A DNA stretch of 5,794 nucleotides. It comes from Actinomycetota bacterium (GTDB lineage: Bacteria > Actinomycetota > Actinomycetes > S36-B12 > UBA5976). Both the position numbers and the translations under genes were made by a program. The notes beneath the pieces are model-generated. The model was given only the letters and a program-made list of their open reading frames with translations, did not search any database and had not been told where the DNA came from. The stretch covers positions 1-5,794 of the forward strand of contig JAFMIT010000101.1 of NCBI GenBank assembly GCA_017853815.1, in the 5' to 3' direction. The stretch's first letter is position 1, and the number at the start of each line of letters is the position of its first letter. Shown here piece after piece: positions 1 through 4,831 of this stretch.

Positions 1-3
1 TAA

Positions 4-387
4 CTATCGAAGCTCAGGGTGAAGTTTTCGAAGTGCCGGTGGCGCTTTGAGCCACCAACCGTCGGATAGCAATTCGCGAACTTCACTGACCCGCAGTTTG
101 GTTCGTATCGTCAGCACGGCTGGATAGCCATCAAAATGTCGGATGGTGAAAAACGCCTCCGGCCGATCTGCGATGAGTGCGTGTTTGATGCTTTCGTCTG
201 CGACATGAAAAGCGATGATGTCACCTGAAGGGATGTCGTCACCAAGTTCGGCAATTTCCTTTGCGCGCAATGGCCGCTCCCATGCGATCCCTTTGCCTCG
301 CACGGACCAACTTCGTCTGCCTTCGTTGAGACAGTCCACTTCTGGCAAGGTCTGTGCAATCGCATCGATCTGGGACCAACTCACCAT
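4..387 (-). CDS. MmcQ/YjbR-like family protein
   Basis: A 127-residue soluble protein resembling the MmcQ/YjbR (CyaY-like fold) family. The family is often annotated as DNA-binding, but its biochemical role is not firmly established. The match rests on overall architecture: an N-terminal helix with a LPEV-like segment (residues 14-17), a charged basic stretch, a central region of the form ESIKHALIADRPEAFF (65-80), then FDGYPAVLTIR (85-95) and a C-terminal helix rich in E, L and W (101-114) followed by KAPPALRKL (114-122). Its length is typical of the family. The ATG start is supported by GGAG, read on the reverse strand from 393-396, five bases upstream. The gene is divergent from the helix-hairpin-helix gene, with 43 bp between the start codons. 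No catalytic residues are evident. The family call is fairly secure; the function is unknown. Confidence 0.8.
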   Translation of the reverse strand: MVSWSQIDAIAQTLPEVDCLNEGRRSWSVRGKGIAWERPLRAKEIAELGDDIPSGDIIAFHVADESIKHALIADRPEAFFTIRHFDGYPAVLTIRTKLRVSEVRELLSDGWWLKAPPALRKLHPELR

Positions 388-404
388 GACGTCTCCATAA
401 GCCG

Positions 405-410
405 ACCTTA
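405..410 (-). promoter_or_regulatory. Candidate -10 element for the MmcQ/YjbR-like gene
   Basis: On the reverse strand this reads TAAGGT, matching TAnnnT. Initiation about seven bases downstream would give a leader of roughly ten bases that keeps the GGAG ribosome-binding site. No convincing -35 is visible. The call is tentative because the hexamer is short. Confidence 0.35.
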
Positions 411-417
411 CGTGTTC

Positions 418-423
418 TATTCT
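418..423 (+). promoter_or_regulatory. Candidate -10 element (leaderless) for the HhH gene
   Basis: TATTCT matches TAnnnT and four of six bases of TATAAT. Seven bases separate it from the GTG at 431, so transcription would start on or next to the start codon. There is no Shine-Dalgarno sequence upstream of 431, which fits a leaderless mRNA. No -35 is recognisable. Confidence 0.5.
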
Positions 424-430
424 CAGCCTC

Positions 431-664
431 GTGTCTGATTCGAAGTGTCCCGTGACGCGTGGTGAAGTCGATCTCAGCTGGTACGCAGAACGGGATGCTG
501 TGTGGCGCGAGCTCGGCTTGGCTGCCCCAGCGCGACGCGCCTTAGTCGATGCCGGACTTCGTGAACTTCACGATCTCTCAACTAAGAAGACTTCGGATAT
601 TTCTGCACTTCACGGAATCGGCAAGAATGCTCTGCGAACGCTCGCACCGTATTTAGCCGACTGA
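431..664 (+). CDS. Small helix-hairpin-helix (RNAP alpha-CTD-like) protein
   Basis: A 77-residue protein whose C-terminal half (about residues 33-76) reads like a helix-hairpin-helix domain of the kind seen in the RNA polymerase alpha C-terminal domain and small stand-alone DNA-binding proteins. Visible pattern: ARRALVDAGLRELHDLS (34-50), then a short helix ending at LHGIGKNALRTL (60-71), where GIG is the hairpin turn followed by a basic residue and a helix. Such folds bind DNA without sequence specificity through the hairpin backbone, or contact proteins. The N-terminal 30 residues carry a WYAERDAVWRELGL segment with no clear motif. The GTG start is chosen from the -10-like hexamer seven bases upstream. 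An internal GTG at 452 is possible but would shorten the poorly conserved end only. Its place beside the YjbR-like gene does not define a role. Confidence 0.72.
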   Translation: MSDSKCPVTRGEVDLSWYAERDAVWRELGLAAPARRALVDAGLRELHDLSTKKTSDISALHGIGKNALRTLAPYLAD

Positions 665-689
665 CAATGCCTCGCCATCGTGCCTGGCT

Positions 690-695
690 TAAAGT
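690..695 (+). promoter_or_regulatory. Candidate -10 element (leaderless) for the first aquaporin gene
   Basis: TAAAGT matches TAnnnT, followed by six bases and then the ATG at 702. No purine-rich ribosome-binding site lies between them. CTGACA at 661-666 resembles a -35 but sits 23 bases away, too far for a usual spacer. Confidence 0.5.
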
Positions 696-701
696 CAGCG
701 C

Positions 702-1394
702 ATGAAGCCACAGACCAACAAGATTCTGCTGTGTGAATTCTTGGGTTCTGCCACCGTGCTTGTGGGCATCGTCGGCATCGGCGTCAATAGCAATCCGTAC
801 CTTCCGAATCCGACGATTCAGCTGATCACTGTTGTTGTCGCGGTGGCGATTTTGATTTCGGCGGCGTGGTTGCTCTTCAATCGGGTCTGCCCGGTGCAGC
901 TCAATCCGTTATTGACGTTGAGTTTGATGGCACGTCGTCGAATCGATGTTGCCAATGGCACTGAACAAATCGCTGCGCAGGTAGTCGGCGCCTTAACCGG
1001 TGTCGTGATTGGCAACTTTATTTTCGGTCTTGCACCGTTTAGTCCGGCCGATCAAGGATTTGTTGAACTCAATAGATATATCGGCGAGTTCGTTGTGAGC
1101 ATCGGTGTGATGGTGCTTTCGCTACTGCTCTTCGAAAAGACCTACCTTCCGATTACCGGTGCAATCATTCCCTTCTGGGTCATTCTTGCTTCGGCGTTGT
1201 CCGGCTCGGCATCGTTTGCGAATCCAGCGATTTCTGTCGCCAATTCGCTGAGTCATACGGTGACGAGCGAGCCAACCTCGGCCCTGCTTGGGCTGTTGGC
1301 GTCGCAGCTGCTGGGCGGCATCGCCGGTTATGGCATTGCGTGGTTCTTCAAGCTGCGCCACGAGACCCCACCCGCGACATTCAACCGGCGTTAA
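702..1394 (+). CDS. Aquaporin-family (MIP) membrane channel, divergent NPA motif
   Basis: A 230-residue integral membrane protein with the six-helix MIP channel layout. It starts with CEFLGSATVLVGIVGIGV (11-28), the usual first helix, and the second half-repeat begins near YIGEFVVSIGVM (126-137). The second pore loop is SFANPAISVANSL (171-183) with an intact NPA at 174-176. The first pore loop, normally GAHFNPAVT, reads PVQLNPLLT (64-72): the His is Gln and NPA is NPL. It lines up without gaps at both motifs with the channel encoded immediately downstream, so the two are tandem paralogs. Ile177 follows the second NPA where most aquaporins have Arg, and Asn181 replaces the paralog's Arg181. 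Cys63 lies beside the altered loop. It may be a channel of altered selectivity or a partner subunit; family membership is secure, substrate is not. Confidence 0.85.
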   Translation: MKPQTNKILLCEFLGSATVLVGIVGIGVNSNPYLPNPTIQLITVVVAVAILISAAWLLFNRVCPVQLNPLLTLSLMARRRIDVANGTEQIAAQVVGALTGVVIGNFIFGLAPFSPADQGFVELNRYIGEFVVSIGVMVLSLLLFEKTYLPITGAIIPFWVILASALSGSASFANPAISVANSLSHTVTSEPTSALLGLLASQLLGGIAGYGIAWFFKLRHETPPATFNRR

Positions 1395-1416
1395 CCTGCT
1401 GTTCTCGCTGGTGAAT

Positions 1417-1422
1417 TAGCCT
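1417..1422 (+). promoter_or_regulatory. Candidate -10 element (leaderless) for the second aquaporin gene
   Basis: TAGCCT matches TAnnnT and is followed by six bases and the GTG at 1429. It would give the second channel and arsC their own transcript, separate from the first channel gene. No -35 is recognisable. Confidence 0.45.
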
Positions 1423-1428
1423 TCGCAG

Positions 1429-2100
1429 GTGTTTCCCGCTCTCATGCGCTCGCTCTGTGCCGAGTTTCTTGGCACAGCGTGCTTGCTCTCAGCCATTGTT
1501 GGTTCTGGGGTCATGGCTTTCAATCTCTCTGCTGATGTCGGTGTGCAACTGCTGATGAATGCAGTAGCGATTGGTGCGGCTCTTTTTGTTCTCATCACAG
1601 TTTTTGGACCAGTTTCTGGCGCCCATTTCAATCCAGCGGTAACCATCGCTTTCTGGCTTCGACGAGAAATGCGCCTCGGTGAAGTTGGTGGATTCATCGG
1701 CGCACAACTTCTTGGTGCGATCACTGGCACAGTTCTTACAAACGTGATGTTCGAGTTGCCAGGCGTGAGCGTCTCCGTTCAAGAGCGTTCGGGCGGTGCG
1801 CTGTGGCTGAGCGAATTTATCGCCACGACTGCGCTGATCACTCTCATTCTCGTCATGGTCAATCGTGGAGCCGGTCATGCCATCCCCGCACTTGTTGGTG
1901 TGTGGATTGCTTCAGCAATTCTGTTTACCTCTTCCACGAGTTTTGCGAATCCCGCTGTGACGATTGCGCGCACCTTGTCCGACACCTTCACTGGCATTGC
2001 TCCGAGCTCGGTCGGAATGTTTCTGGTAGCGCAATTGCTAGGGATATTCGCTGGTTTTCACCTTTCACATTTCTTGCACCCCAACCCCGGAAGAAGCTAG
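1429..2100 (+). CDS. aqpS-like: Aquaporin-family channel (AqpS-like), likely arsenite conduit
   Basis: A 223-residue MIP channel with canonical pore motifs: GAHFNPAVTIA (64-74) and SFANPAVTIARTLSDT (171-186), NPA at 68-70 and 174-176. EFLGTA (12-17) begins helix 1 and WLSEFIATTALITL (126-139) begins the second half-repeat. The residue after the second NPA is Val177 instead of the selectivity-filter Arg common in water channels. From memory, a Val at this place is reported for Sinorhizobium meliloti AqpS, a metalloid channel; I could not check this. The gene ends two bases before arsC, so the two are almost certainly co-translated. In aqpS-arsC systems the reductase makes arsenite and the channel lets it leave down its gradient. 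The GTG start follows from the -10-like hexamer; an in-frame ATG at 1444 is the alternative. Function is inferred from context. Confidence 0.87.
   Translation: MFPALMRSLCAEFLGTACLLSAIVGSGVMAFNLSADVGVQLLMNAVAIGAALFVLITVFGPVSGAHFNPAVTIAFWLRREMRLGEVGGFIGAQLLGAITGTVLTNVMFELPGVSVSVQERSGGALWLSEFIATTALITLILVMVNRGAGHAIPALVGVWIASAILFTSSTSFANPAVTIARTLSDTFTGIAPSSVGMFLVAQLLGIFAGFHLSHFLHPNPGRS
1455..1477 (+). repeat. Inverted repeat near the 5' end of the second aquaporin gene
   Basis: Arms CTGTGCC (1455-1461) and GGCACAG (1471-1477) pair perfectly over seven bases around a nine-base loop, within codons 9-17. In RNA this would form a stem-loop beginning about 27 bases after the GTG. It lies in a conserved coding segment, so it may be incidental. 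Confidence 0.4.
2089..2093 (+). promoter_or_regulatory. Ribosome-binding site of arsC
   Basis: GGAAG ends nine bases before the ATG at 2103 and lies inside the last codons of the aquaporin gene. It fixes the arsC start: the frame is open much further upstream, to about 1803, but only this ATG has a ribosome-binding site and begins the phosphatase fold. Confidence 0.7.
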
Positions 2101-2102
2101 TC

Positions 2103-2510
2103 ATGTCATCGAAGAAGGCATCCGTACTTTTCGTTTGTATCCACAACGCTGGACGTTCGCAGATGGCCGCTGGCTACTTGAAACATCTTGCAGGCGATCG
2201 TGTTGAAGTTCTTTCTGCAGGCACTGCTCCCGGCAATGCAGTAAATCCTTCTGCGATTGCTGTGATGGCCGAAGAGGGAATCGACTTGAGCACTGCGACT
2301 CCGAAAGTGTTGACCGACGAGGCTGTGCAATCGTCCGATTACGTGATCACTATGGGCTGCGGCGACAAATGCCCCTTCTACCCCGGCAAGACGTATCTGG
2401 ACTGGAAGCTCGAGGACCCAGCTGGTCAAGGTGTTGATGCGGTGCGACCTATTCGCGACGAAATTCGCCGCTTAGTCGAAGATCTCGTTGCAGAAATTGA
2501 CGCGCTGTAG
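2103..2510 (+). CDS. arsC: Arsenate reductase, LMW phosphatase type (mycothiol-linked class likely)
   Basis: A 135-residue cytoplasmic enzyme that reduces arsenate to arsenite. It starts with the beta strand VLFVC and the phosphatase P-loop CIHNAGRSQ (12-20), fitting the CX5R anion-binding motif with Cys12 as nucleophile. LSAGTAPGNAVNPSAIAVMAEEGID (37-61) is typical of the family. MGCGDKCPFYPG (84-95) carries Cys86 and Cys90, and EDPAGQ (104-109) holds the conserved Asp105-Pro general acid. The region around GCGDKCPFYPG resembles, from memory, the Corynebacterium glutamicum ArsC1/ArsC2 group that forms a mycothiol-arsenate adduct resolved by mycoredoxin. The spaced cysteines mean a thioredoxin-type Cys triad cannot be excluded. 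The start is set by GGAAG nine bases upstream. It is coupled to the channel gene, with a 2-nt gap. No ArsR gene is present nearby. Confidence 0.9.
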   Translation: MSSKKASVLFVCIHNAGRSQMAAGYLKHLAGDRVEVLSAGTAPGNAVNPSAIAVMAEEGIDLSTATPKVLTDEAVQSSDYVITMGCGDKCPFYPGKTYLDWKLEDPAGQGVDAVRPIRDEIRRLVEDLVAEIDAL

Positions 2511-2518
2511 CGCCCTGA

Positions 2519-2560
2519 TGTTCTGAACTCGTACCACGAGTGTTCTGAACTCGTACCACG
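2519..2560 (+). repeat. Exact 20-bp tandem direct repeat upstream of the YczE-like gene
   Basis: TGTTCTGAACTCGTACCACG occurs at 2519-2538 and again at 2541-2560, identical in all 20 bases and separated by AG, for a period of 22 bp. Each copy contains the small palindrome GTTC-T-GAAC. The pair ends immediately before the -10-like hexamer of the downstream gene. This could be a paired binding site for a regulator on one face of the helix, or a simple recent duplication. Confidence 0.75.
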
Positions 2561-2566
2561 TAGGCT
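2561..2566 (+). promoter_or_regulatory. Candidate -10 element (leaderless) for the YczE-like gene
   Basis: TAGGCT matches TAnnnT, followed by six bases and the GTG at 2573. The second 20-bp repeat abuts it directly, so a protein bound there would cover the -35 region and either block or replace recognition of that region. Confidence 0.5.
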
Positions 2567-2572
2567 CGCGGG

Positions 2573-3250
2573 GTGAGCGAGCAGTTGTCGTGGAAAGAAA
2601 TCATCATCAAAGGTCATCGCACCTTTCCGCATGTCCCATGGGCGGCCAAAGGTCGCTGGCAACCCACTCCAACGACTTTTCTGATTTTGGTTCTGGGTCT
2701 CAGCATTTTTGGCTTAGGTGAAGGGCTGTTCTTTGTGGCCCATCTCGGAAATTCTCCGTGGGTGGTGTTGTCTGAAGGGCTTAGCGAACAAACGGGTTTG
2801 AATGTCGGCACGATCACCGCGCTTGTCAGCGTGGCAGTTCTCACTCTCTGGATCCCACTTAAAGAGCGGCCGGGACTCGGAACAGTCATGAATATCATCG
2901 TGATTGCCACGGTGCTTGAACTCACGATTGATCACTTTCCGGCAGTGGAGGGATTGCCTGCCCAAGTGGCAACCAATCTGCTGGCCGTGTTGTTGGTGGG
3001 ACTTGGTTCAGCTTTCTATCTCACGACGAAACTCGGTCCAGGTCCGCGCGATGGACTCATGACATCACTGCACAATCGCACGGGCATCCGCGTGAGTCGA
3101 GTTCGACTGATGATCGAACTCACTGTGCTCACGGCAGGTTTCTTACTCGGTGGCACGGTGGGATTTGGGACCGTCTTGTTTGCTACCGGCATTGGGAGGT
3201 CCATTGCCTTTTGGCTTGGTGTCCTCTCCCGATTGGCTCGGGCGCACTGA
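2573..3250 (+). CDS. YczE/YitT-like multi-pass membrane protein
   Basis: A 225-residue hydrophobic protein of the YczE/YyaS/YitT-like membrane family, of unknown biochemical function. The family signature is the LGPGPRDGLMTSLHNRTG stretch (154-171), followed by basic residues and the hydrophobic segment IELTVLTAGFLLGGTVGFGT (181-200). Likely membrane segments lie near 34-56, 79-95, 104-119, 131-150, 180-195 and 197-218. The N-terminal 30 residues are hydrophilic, with a basic KGRW just before the first segment. The GTG start is supported by the -10-like hexamer six bases before it and by the absence of a ribosome-binding site. It begins 62 bases after arsC with its own repeat-bearing promoter, so it is probably a separate transcription unit. 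A link to arsenic is not supported by anything in the sequence. Confidence 0.83.
   Translation: MSEQLSWKEIIIKGHRTFPHVPWAAKGRWQPTPTTFLILVLGLSIFGLGEGLFFVAHLGNSPWVVLSEGLSEQTGLNVGTITALVSVAVLTLWIPLKERPGLGTVMNIIVIATVLELTIDHFPAVEGLPAQVATNLLAVLLVGLGSAFYLTTKLGPGPRDGLMTSLHNRTGIRVSRVRLMIELTVLTAGFLLGGTVGFGTVLFATGIGRSIAFWLGVLSRLARAH
2609..2626 (+). repeat. Short inverted repeat early in the YczE-like gene
   Basis: AAAGGT (2609-2614) and ACCTTT (2621-2626) form a perfect six-base stem with a six-base loop, starting about 36 bases after the first base of the GTG. Stems of this size occur by chance; it is listed because similar stems occur early in neighbouring genes. Confidence 0.25.
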
Positions 3251-3280
3251 CCTGCGCCAAGATTCACCCGCATATTTAGA

Positions 3281-3286
3281 AAAGGA
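3281..3286 (+). promoter_or_regulatory. Ribosome-binding site of ppiA
   Basis: AAAGGA lies four bases before the ATG at 3291. CATATT at 3271-3276, a loose -10 match, would start a transcript near 3283, giving only a short leader. Alternatively ppiA is read from the YczE-like gene, which ends 40 bases upstream. Confidence 0.5.
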
Positions 3287-3290
3287 CGTC

Positions 3291-3803
3291 ATGAGCACAG
3301 CAACTTTGCACACCAATCACGGCGACATCGTCGTGAACCTCTTCCCTAATCACGCCCCGAAGACGGTCGAGAACTTTGTTGGCTTGGCCGACGGTTCGAA
3401 GGCATGGACTGATCCCCGCACTGGCAAGCCAGGCGAAGGCGCCCTGTACACCGATGTGGTTTTCCATCGCGTGATTGCGGGCTTCATGATCCAGGGTGGA
3501 GATCCTGCGGGCACCGGCATGGGTGGACCCGGCTACAAGTTCGGTGACGAACCACACCCAGAGCTCACCTTCTCAAAGCCATACCAGTTGGCGATGGCCA
3601 ATGCTGGCCCTGGCACCAACGGCTCACAGTTCTTCATCACCGTCGCACCGACCACGTGGCTCAATTTCAAGCACACCATTTTTGGTGAGGTTGCAGATCA
3701 GCCAAGCCGCGACGTCGTCGACGCAATCGCCGCCGTAGCAACTGGCCACCAAGATCGCCCTGTCCAGCCAGTCGTTATTTCCTCAATCACGATTGCCGAA
3801 TGA
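3291..3803 (+). CDS. ppiA: Peptidyl-prolyl cis-trans isomerase, cyclophilin type
   Basis: A 170-residue cytoplasmic cyclophilin that catalyses cis-trans isomerisation of peptide bonds before proline and assists protein folding. The active-site signature is intact: FHRVIAGFMIQGGDP (58-72) supplies the catalytic Arg60 plus Phe64, Met65 and Gln67; MANAGPGTNGSQFFIT (102-117) forms the substrate groove; WLNFKHTIFGEV (123-134) supplies Trp123, which corresponds to the cyclosporin-contact Trp of human CypA, and His128. There is no signal peptide. The ATG is preceded by AAAGGA; a longer reading beginning inside the previous gene has no support. It overlaps the rhomboid gene by four bases (ATGA). The place beside rhomboid and crgA matches the actinobacterial arrangement downstream of gyrA. 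A highly secure call. Confidence 0.95.
   Translation: MSTATLHTNHGDIVVNLFPNHAPKTVENFVGLADGSKAWTDPRTGKPGEGALYTDVVFHRVIAGFMIQGGDPAGTGMGGPGYKFGDEPHPELTFSKPYQLAMANAGPGTNGSQFFITVAPTTWLNFKHTIFGEVADQPSRDVVDAIAAVATGHQDRPVQPVVISSITIAE
3318..3335 (+). repeat. Imperfect inverted repeat early in ppiA
   Basis: CACGGCGA (3318-3325) pairs with TCGTCGTG (3328-3335) with one G-T wobble; as RNA a seven-base stem with a four-base loop is realistic. It begins 27 bases after the first base of the ATG. Possibly incidental. Confidence 0.25.
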
Positions 3804-4507
3804 CAAACGCTCCAACCTGCGCACGACACCCAGATCGCGAGACCTGGGTGTCGTGTTCTCGTTGCAGCAATCCCATCTGTCCTGACTGCATGCACGAAGC
3901 TCCAGTCGGATTCCATTGCCCTGACTGCCTCGCTGAAGCCAAGCGAACGGTTCGACAAATCAAAGTTCGCACCGCCAAAGTCACCAACACATTGATTGCC
4001 ATCTGCGTTGCAGTGTTTGTGTACGGCACACTCAACCCCGAGCTCGACTTAAATTTCGGAGTCGCTGGCTATCCTGTTTTTGAGCTCGGCGAGTACTACC
4101 GACTCGTGACTGCCATGTTCTTGCATGCGGGCATCATTCACATTGCCTTCAACATGCTCGTGCTCCACCAGCTTGGAACTCCGCTTGAACTCAAACTCGG
4201 TAGCGCAAAGTTCTCAGTCATCTACTTTGCGTCTGGTCTCGGAGGCAGTATTGCTTCAGTCCTGTTGAACGACCCATTCACGTTATCGGTCGGCGCCTCG
4301 GGTGCAATCTTTGGATTGATGGGCGCCTATTTCGTGGTCGCAAGATCTCTTCGACTAGACGCAAGCCAAATCCGCGTCATGATCGGCATCAACCTCGTGA
4401 TTGGGTTTGTGATCCCGGGAATCGATTGGCACGCTCACCTAGGCGGACTAGTCGTGGGTGCAGCTGTAACGGCACTTATCCACAGGGTTTTCCCCAGCTG
4501 GGGATGA
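3800..4507 (+). CDS. Rhomboid intramembrane serine protease with N-terminal zinc-binding domain
   Basis: A 235-residue protein joining a cytoplasmic zinc-ribbon/B-box-like domain to a rhomboid protease, which cuts transmembrane segments of substrate proteins inside the membrane. Metal ligands are visible as C7-x2-H10, C19-x2-C22, C27-x2-C30 and C40-x2-C43. The rhomboid core begins near residue 62: YYRLVTAMFLHAG (99-111), HIAFNM with His114 and Asn118 as oxyanion-hole residues, GASGAIFG (165-172) with catalytic Ser167, and HAHLGG (211-216) with catalytic His213. All residues needed for activity are present. About six membrane helices are expected. The start overlaps the ppiA stop (ATGA), so translation is coupled. 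Substrates are unknown. Codons 8-19 contain a perfect 12-bp inverted repeat, and a DnaA-box consensus lies near the 3' end. Confidence 0.93.
   Translation: MTNAPTCARHPDRETWVSCSRCSNPICPDCMHEAPVGFHCPDCLAEAKRTVRQIKVRTAKVTNTLIAICVAVFVYGTLNPELDLNFGVAGYPVFELGEYYRLVTAMFLHAGIIHIAFNMLVLHQLGTPLELKLGSAKFSVIYFASGLGGSIASVLLNDPFTLSVGASGAIFGLMGAYFVVARSLRLDASQIRVMIGINLVIGFVIPGIDWHAHLGGLVVGAAVTALIHRVFPSWG
3822..3855 (+). repeat. Perfect 12-bp inverted repeat inside the rhomboid gene
   Basis: CACGACACCCAG (3822-3833) and CTGGGTGTCGTG (3844-3855) are exact reverse complements around a ten-base loop. The RNA would form a stable GC-rich hairpin 22 bases downstream of the rhomboid start codon, just after ppiA ends. 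TTCTCGTT follows, only moderately rich in T. It could act as an attenuator, an RNA-processing or stability element, or a chance result of codons for the conserved zinc-binding motif. Confidence 0.7.
4476..4484 (+). other. Exact DnaA-box consensus (TTATCCACA)
   Basis: TTATCCACA matches the classical nine-base DnaA box exactly. It lies within the last codons of the rhomboid gene, in a chromosomal neighbourhood normally close to the replication origin. A single box is not an origin. Confidence 0.5.
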
Positions 4508-4524
4508 ATTACACGTGTGTAATT
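4492..4524. repeat. Two adjacent palindromes at the convergent rhomboid/crgA junction
   Basis: CCCCAGCTGGGG (4492-4503) is a perfect 12-base palindrome spanning the last rhomboid codons. AATTACAC (4507-4514) and GTGTAATT (4517-4524) are perfect 8-base arms separated by GT, centred on CACGTG. The second lies between the two stop codons and could be a weak bidirectional terminator or a protein-binding site; there is no T-tract on either side to settle it. Confidence 0.5.
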
Positions 4525-4528
4525 TGAA

Positions 4529-4789
4529 CTAGCGCCACTTGGTGGCGAGGAAAAAGCCCACGGCCATCATCGAAAAGCCGATGAGGACATTGCCGAGGTT
4601 GCCAATCGTGACCATGAAGCCGATCTGGTTGCCCGCAACGTAGAAAACCACGATGTACAGCAAGCCCAAAACCAGCAAAGTCACCATCGCAGGTGCCAGC
4701 CACCGTGGGCTGTCCAACTTGATGGGCTTACGCGAAACCTCATGGACCGGGGTGTAATCGGCCTGCTTGCGACGCTTTGACTCTGGCAT
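4529..4789 (-). CDS. crgA: Cell division protein CrgA
   Basis: An 86-residue two-pass membrane protein of the CrgA family, which in mycobacteria and Streptomyces contributes to septum assembly by interacting with FtsZ, FtsI and other divisome proteins. A basic N-terminus (MPESKRRKQ) is followed by a proline-containing linker with SPRW (27-30), membrane helix one (about 31-51), a short loop AGNQIGF (52-58) and membrane helix two (about 62-82), ending in ATKWR. The SPRW segment, the NLGN/GF pattern of helix two and the KWR end are family hallmarks. The ATG is preceded, on the reverse strand, by GGAGG (4795-4799) five bases upstream, which excludes longer readings reaching to 5050. It converges on rhomboid and diverges from the DUF881 gene, as in Mycobacterium Rv0011c. 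Confidence 0.93.
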   Translation of the reverse strand: MPESKRRKQADYTPVHEVSRKPIKLDSPRWLAPAMVTLLVLGLLYIVVFYVAGNQIGFMVTIGNLGNVLIGFSMMAVGFFLATKWR

Positions 4790-4794
4790 GGTGT

Positions 4795-4799
4795 CCTCC
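4795..4799 (-). promoter_or_regulatory. Strong ribosome-binding site of crgA
   Basis: On the reverse strand this reads GGAGG, five bases before the ATG at 4789-4787. It is the best Shine-Dalgarno sequence in the window and decides the crgA start. Candidate -10 hexamers TAGGCT (4817-4812) and TACGCT (4823-4818), read on the reverse strand, would leave a short leader that includes it. Confidence 0.75.
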
Positions 4800-4831
4800 A
4801 ATTCAGGGCGAAGCCTAAGCGTAGAAGTCGG

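Noticed and set aside
38..56. GGTGGC...GCCACC inverted repeat as a terminator of the YjbR-like gene
   Set aside because: It lies inside the coding region before the stop at 4-6, has a six-base stem and no T-tract.
1489..1878. Reverse-strand open frame of about 129 codons inside the second aquaporin gene
   Set aside because: Its product is low-complexity and family-less, and the plus-strand reading is a clear channel.
1803..2102. N-terminal extension or fusion of ArsC with the aquaporin
   Set aside because: The frame is open upstream of 2103, but it is not the aquaporin frame, its translation resembles no domain, and the ribosome-binding site supports 2103.
2502..2513. Rho-independent terminator after arsC
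   Set aside because: GCGC-TGTA-GCGC gives only a four-base stem and no T-tract follows.
2519..2560. CRISPR array
   Set aside because: Only two copies with a 2-bp gap; there are no spacers of usual length and no cas genes.
2519..2560. LexA/SOS box from GAAC and GTTC words
   Set aside because: The actinobacterial box needs GAAC-N4-GTTC in that order and spacing; here the order is GTTC-T-GAAC and the other pairs are too far apart.
4507..4524. parS site, because of the CACGTG core
   Set aside because: The flanks do not match TGTTTCACGTGAAACA beyond the core.
4476..4524. Replication origin (oriC)
   Set aside because: One DnaA box, no AT-rich unwinding region and mostly coding DNA; at most an accessory DnaA site.
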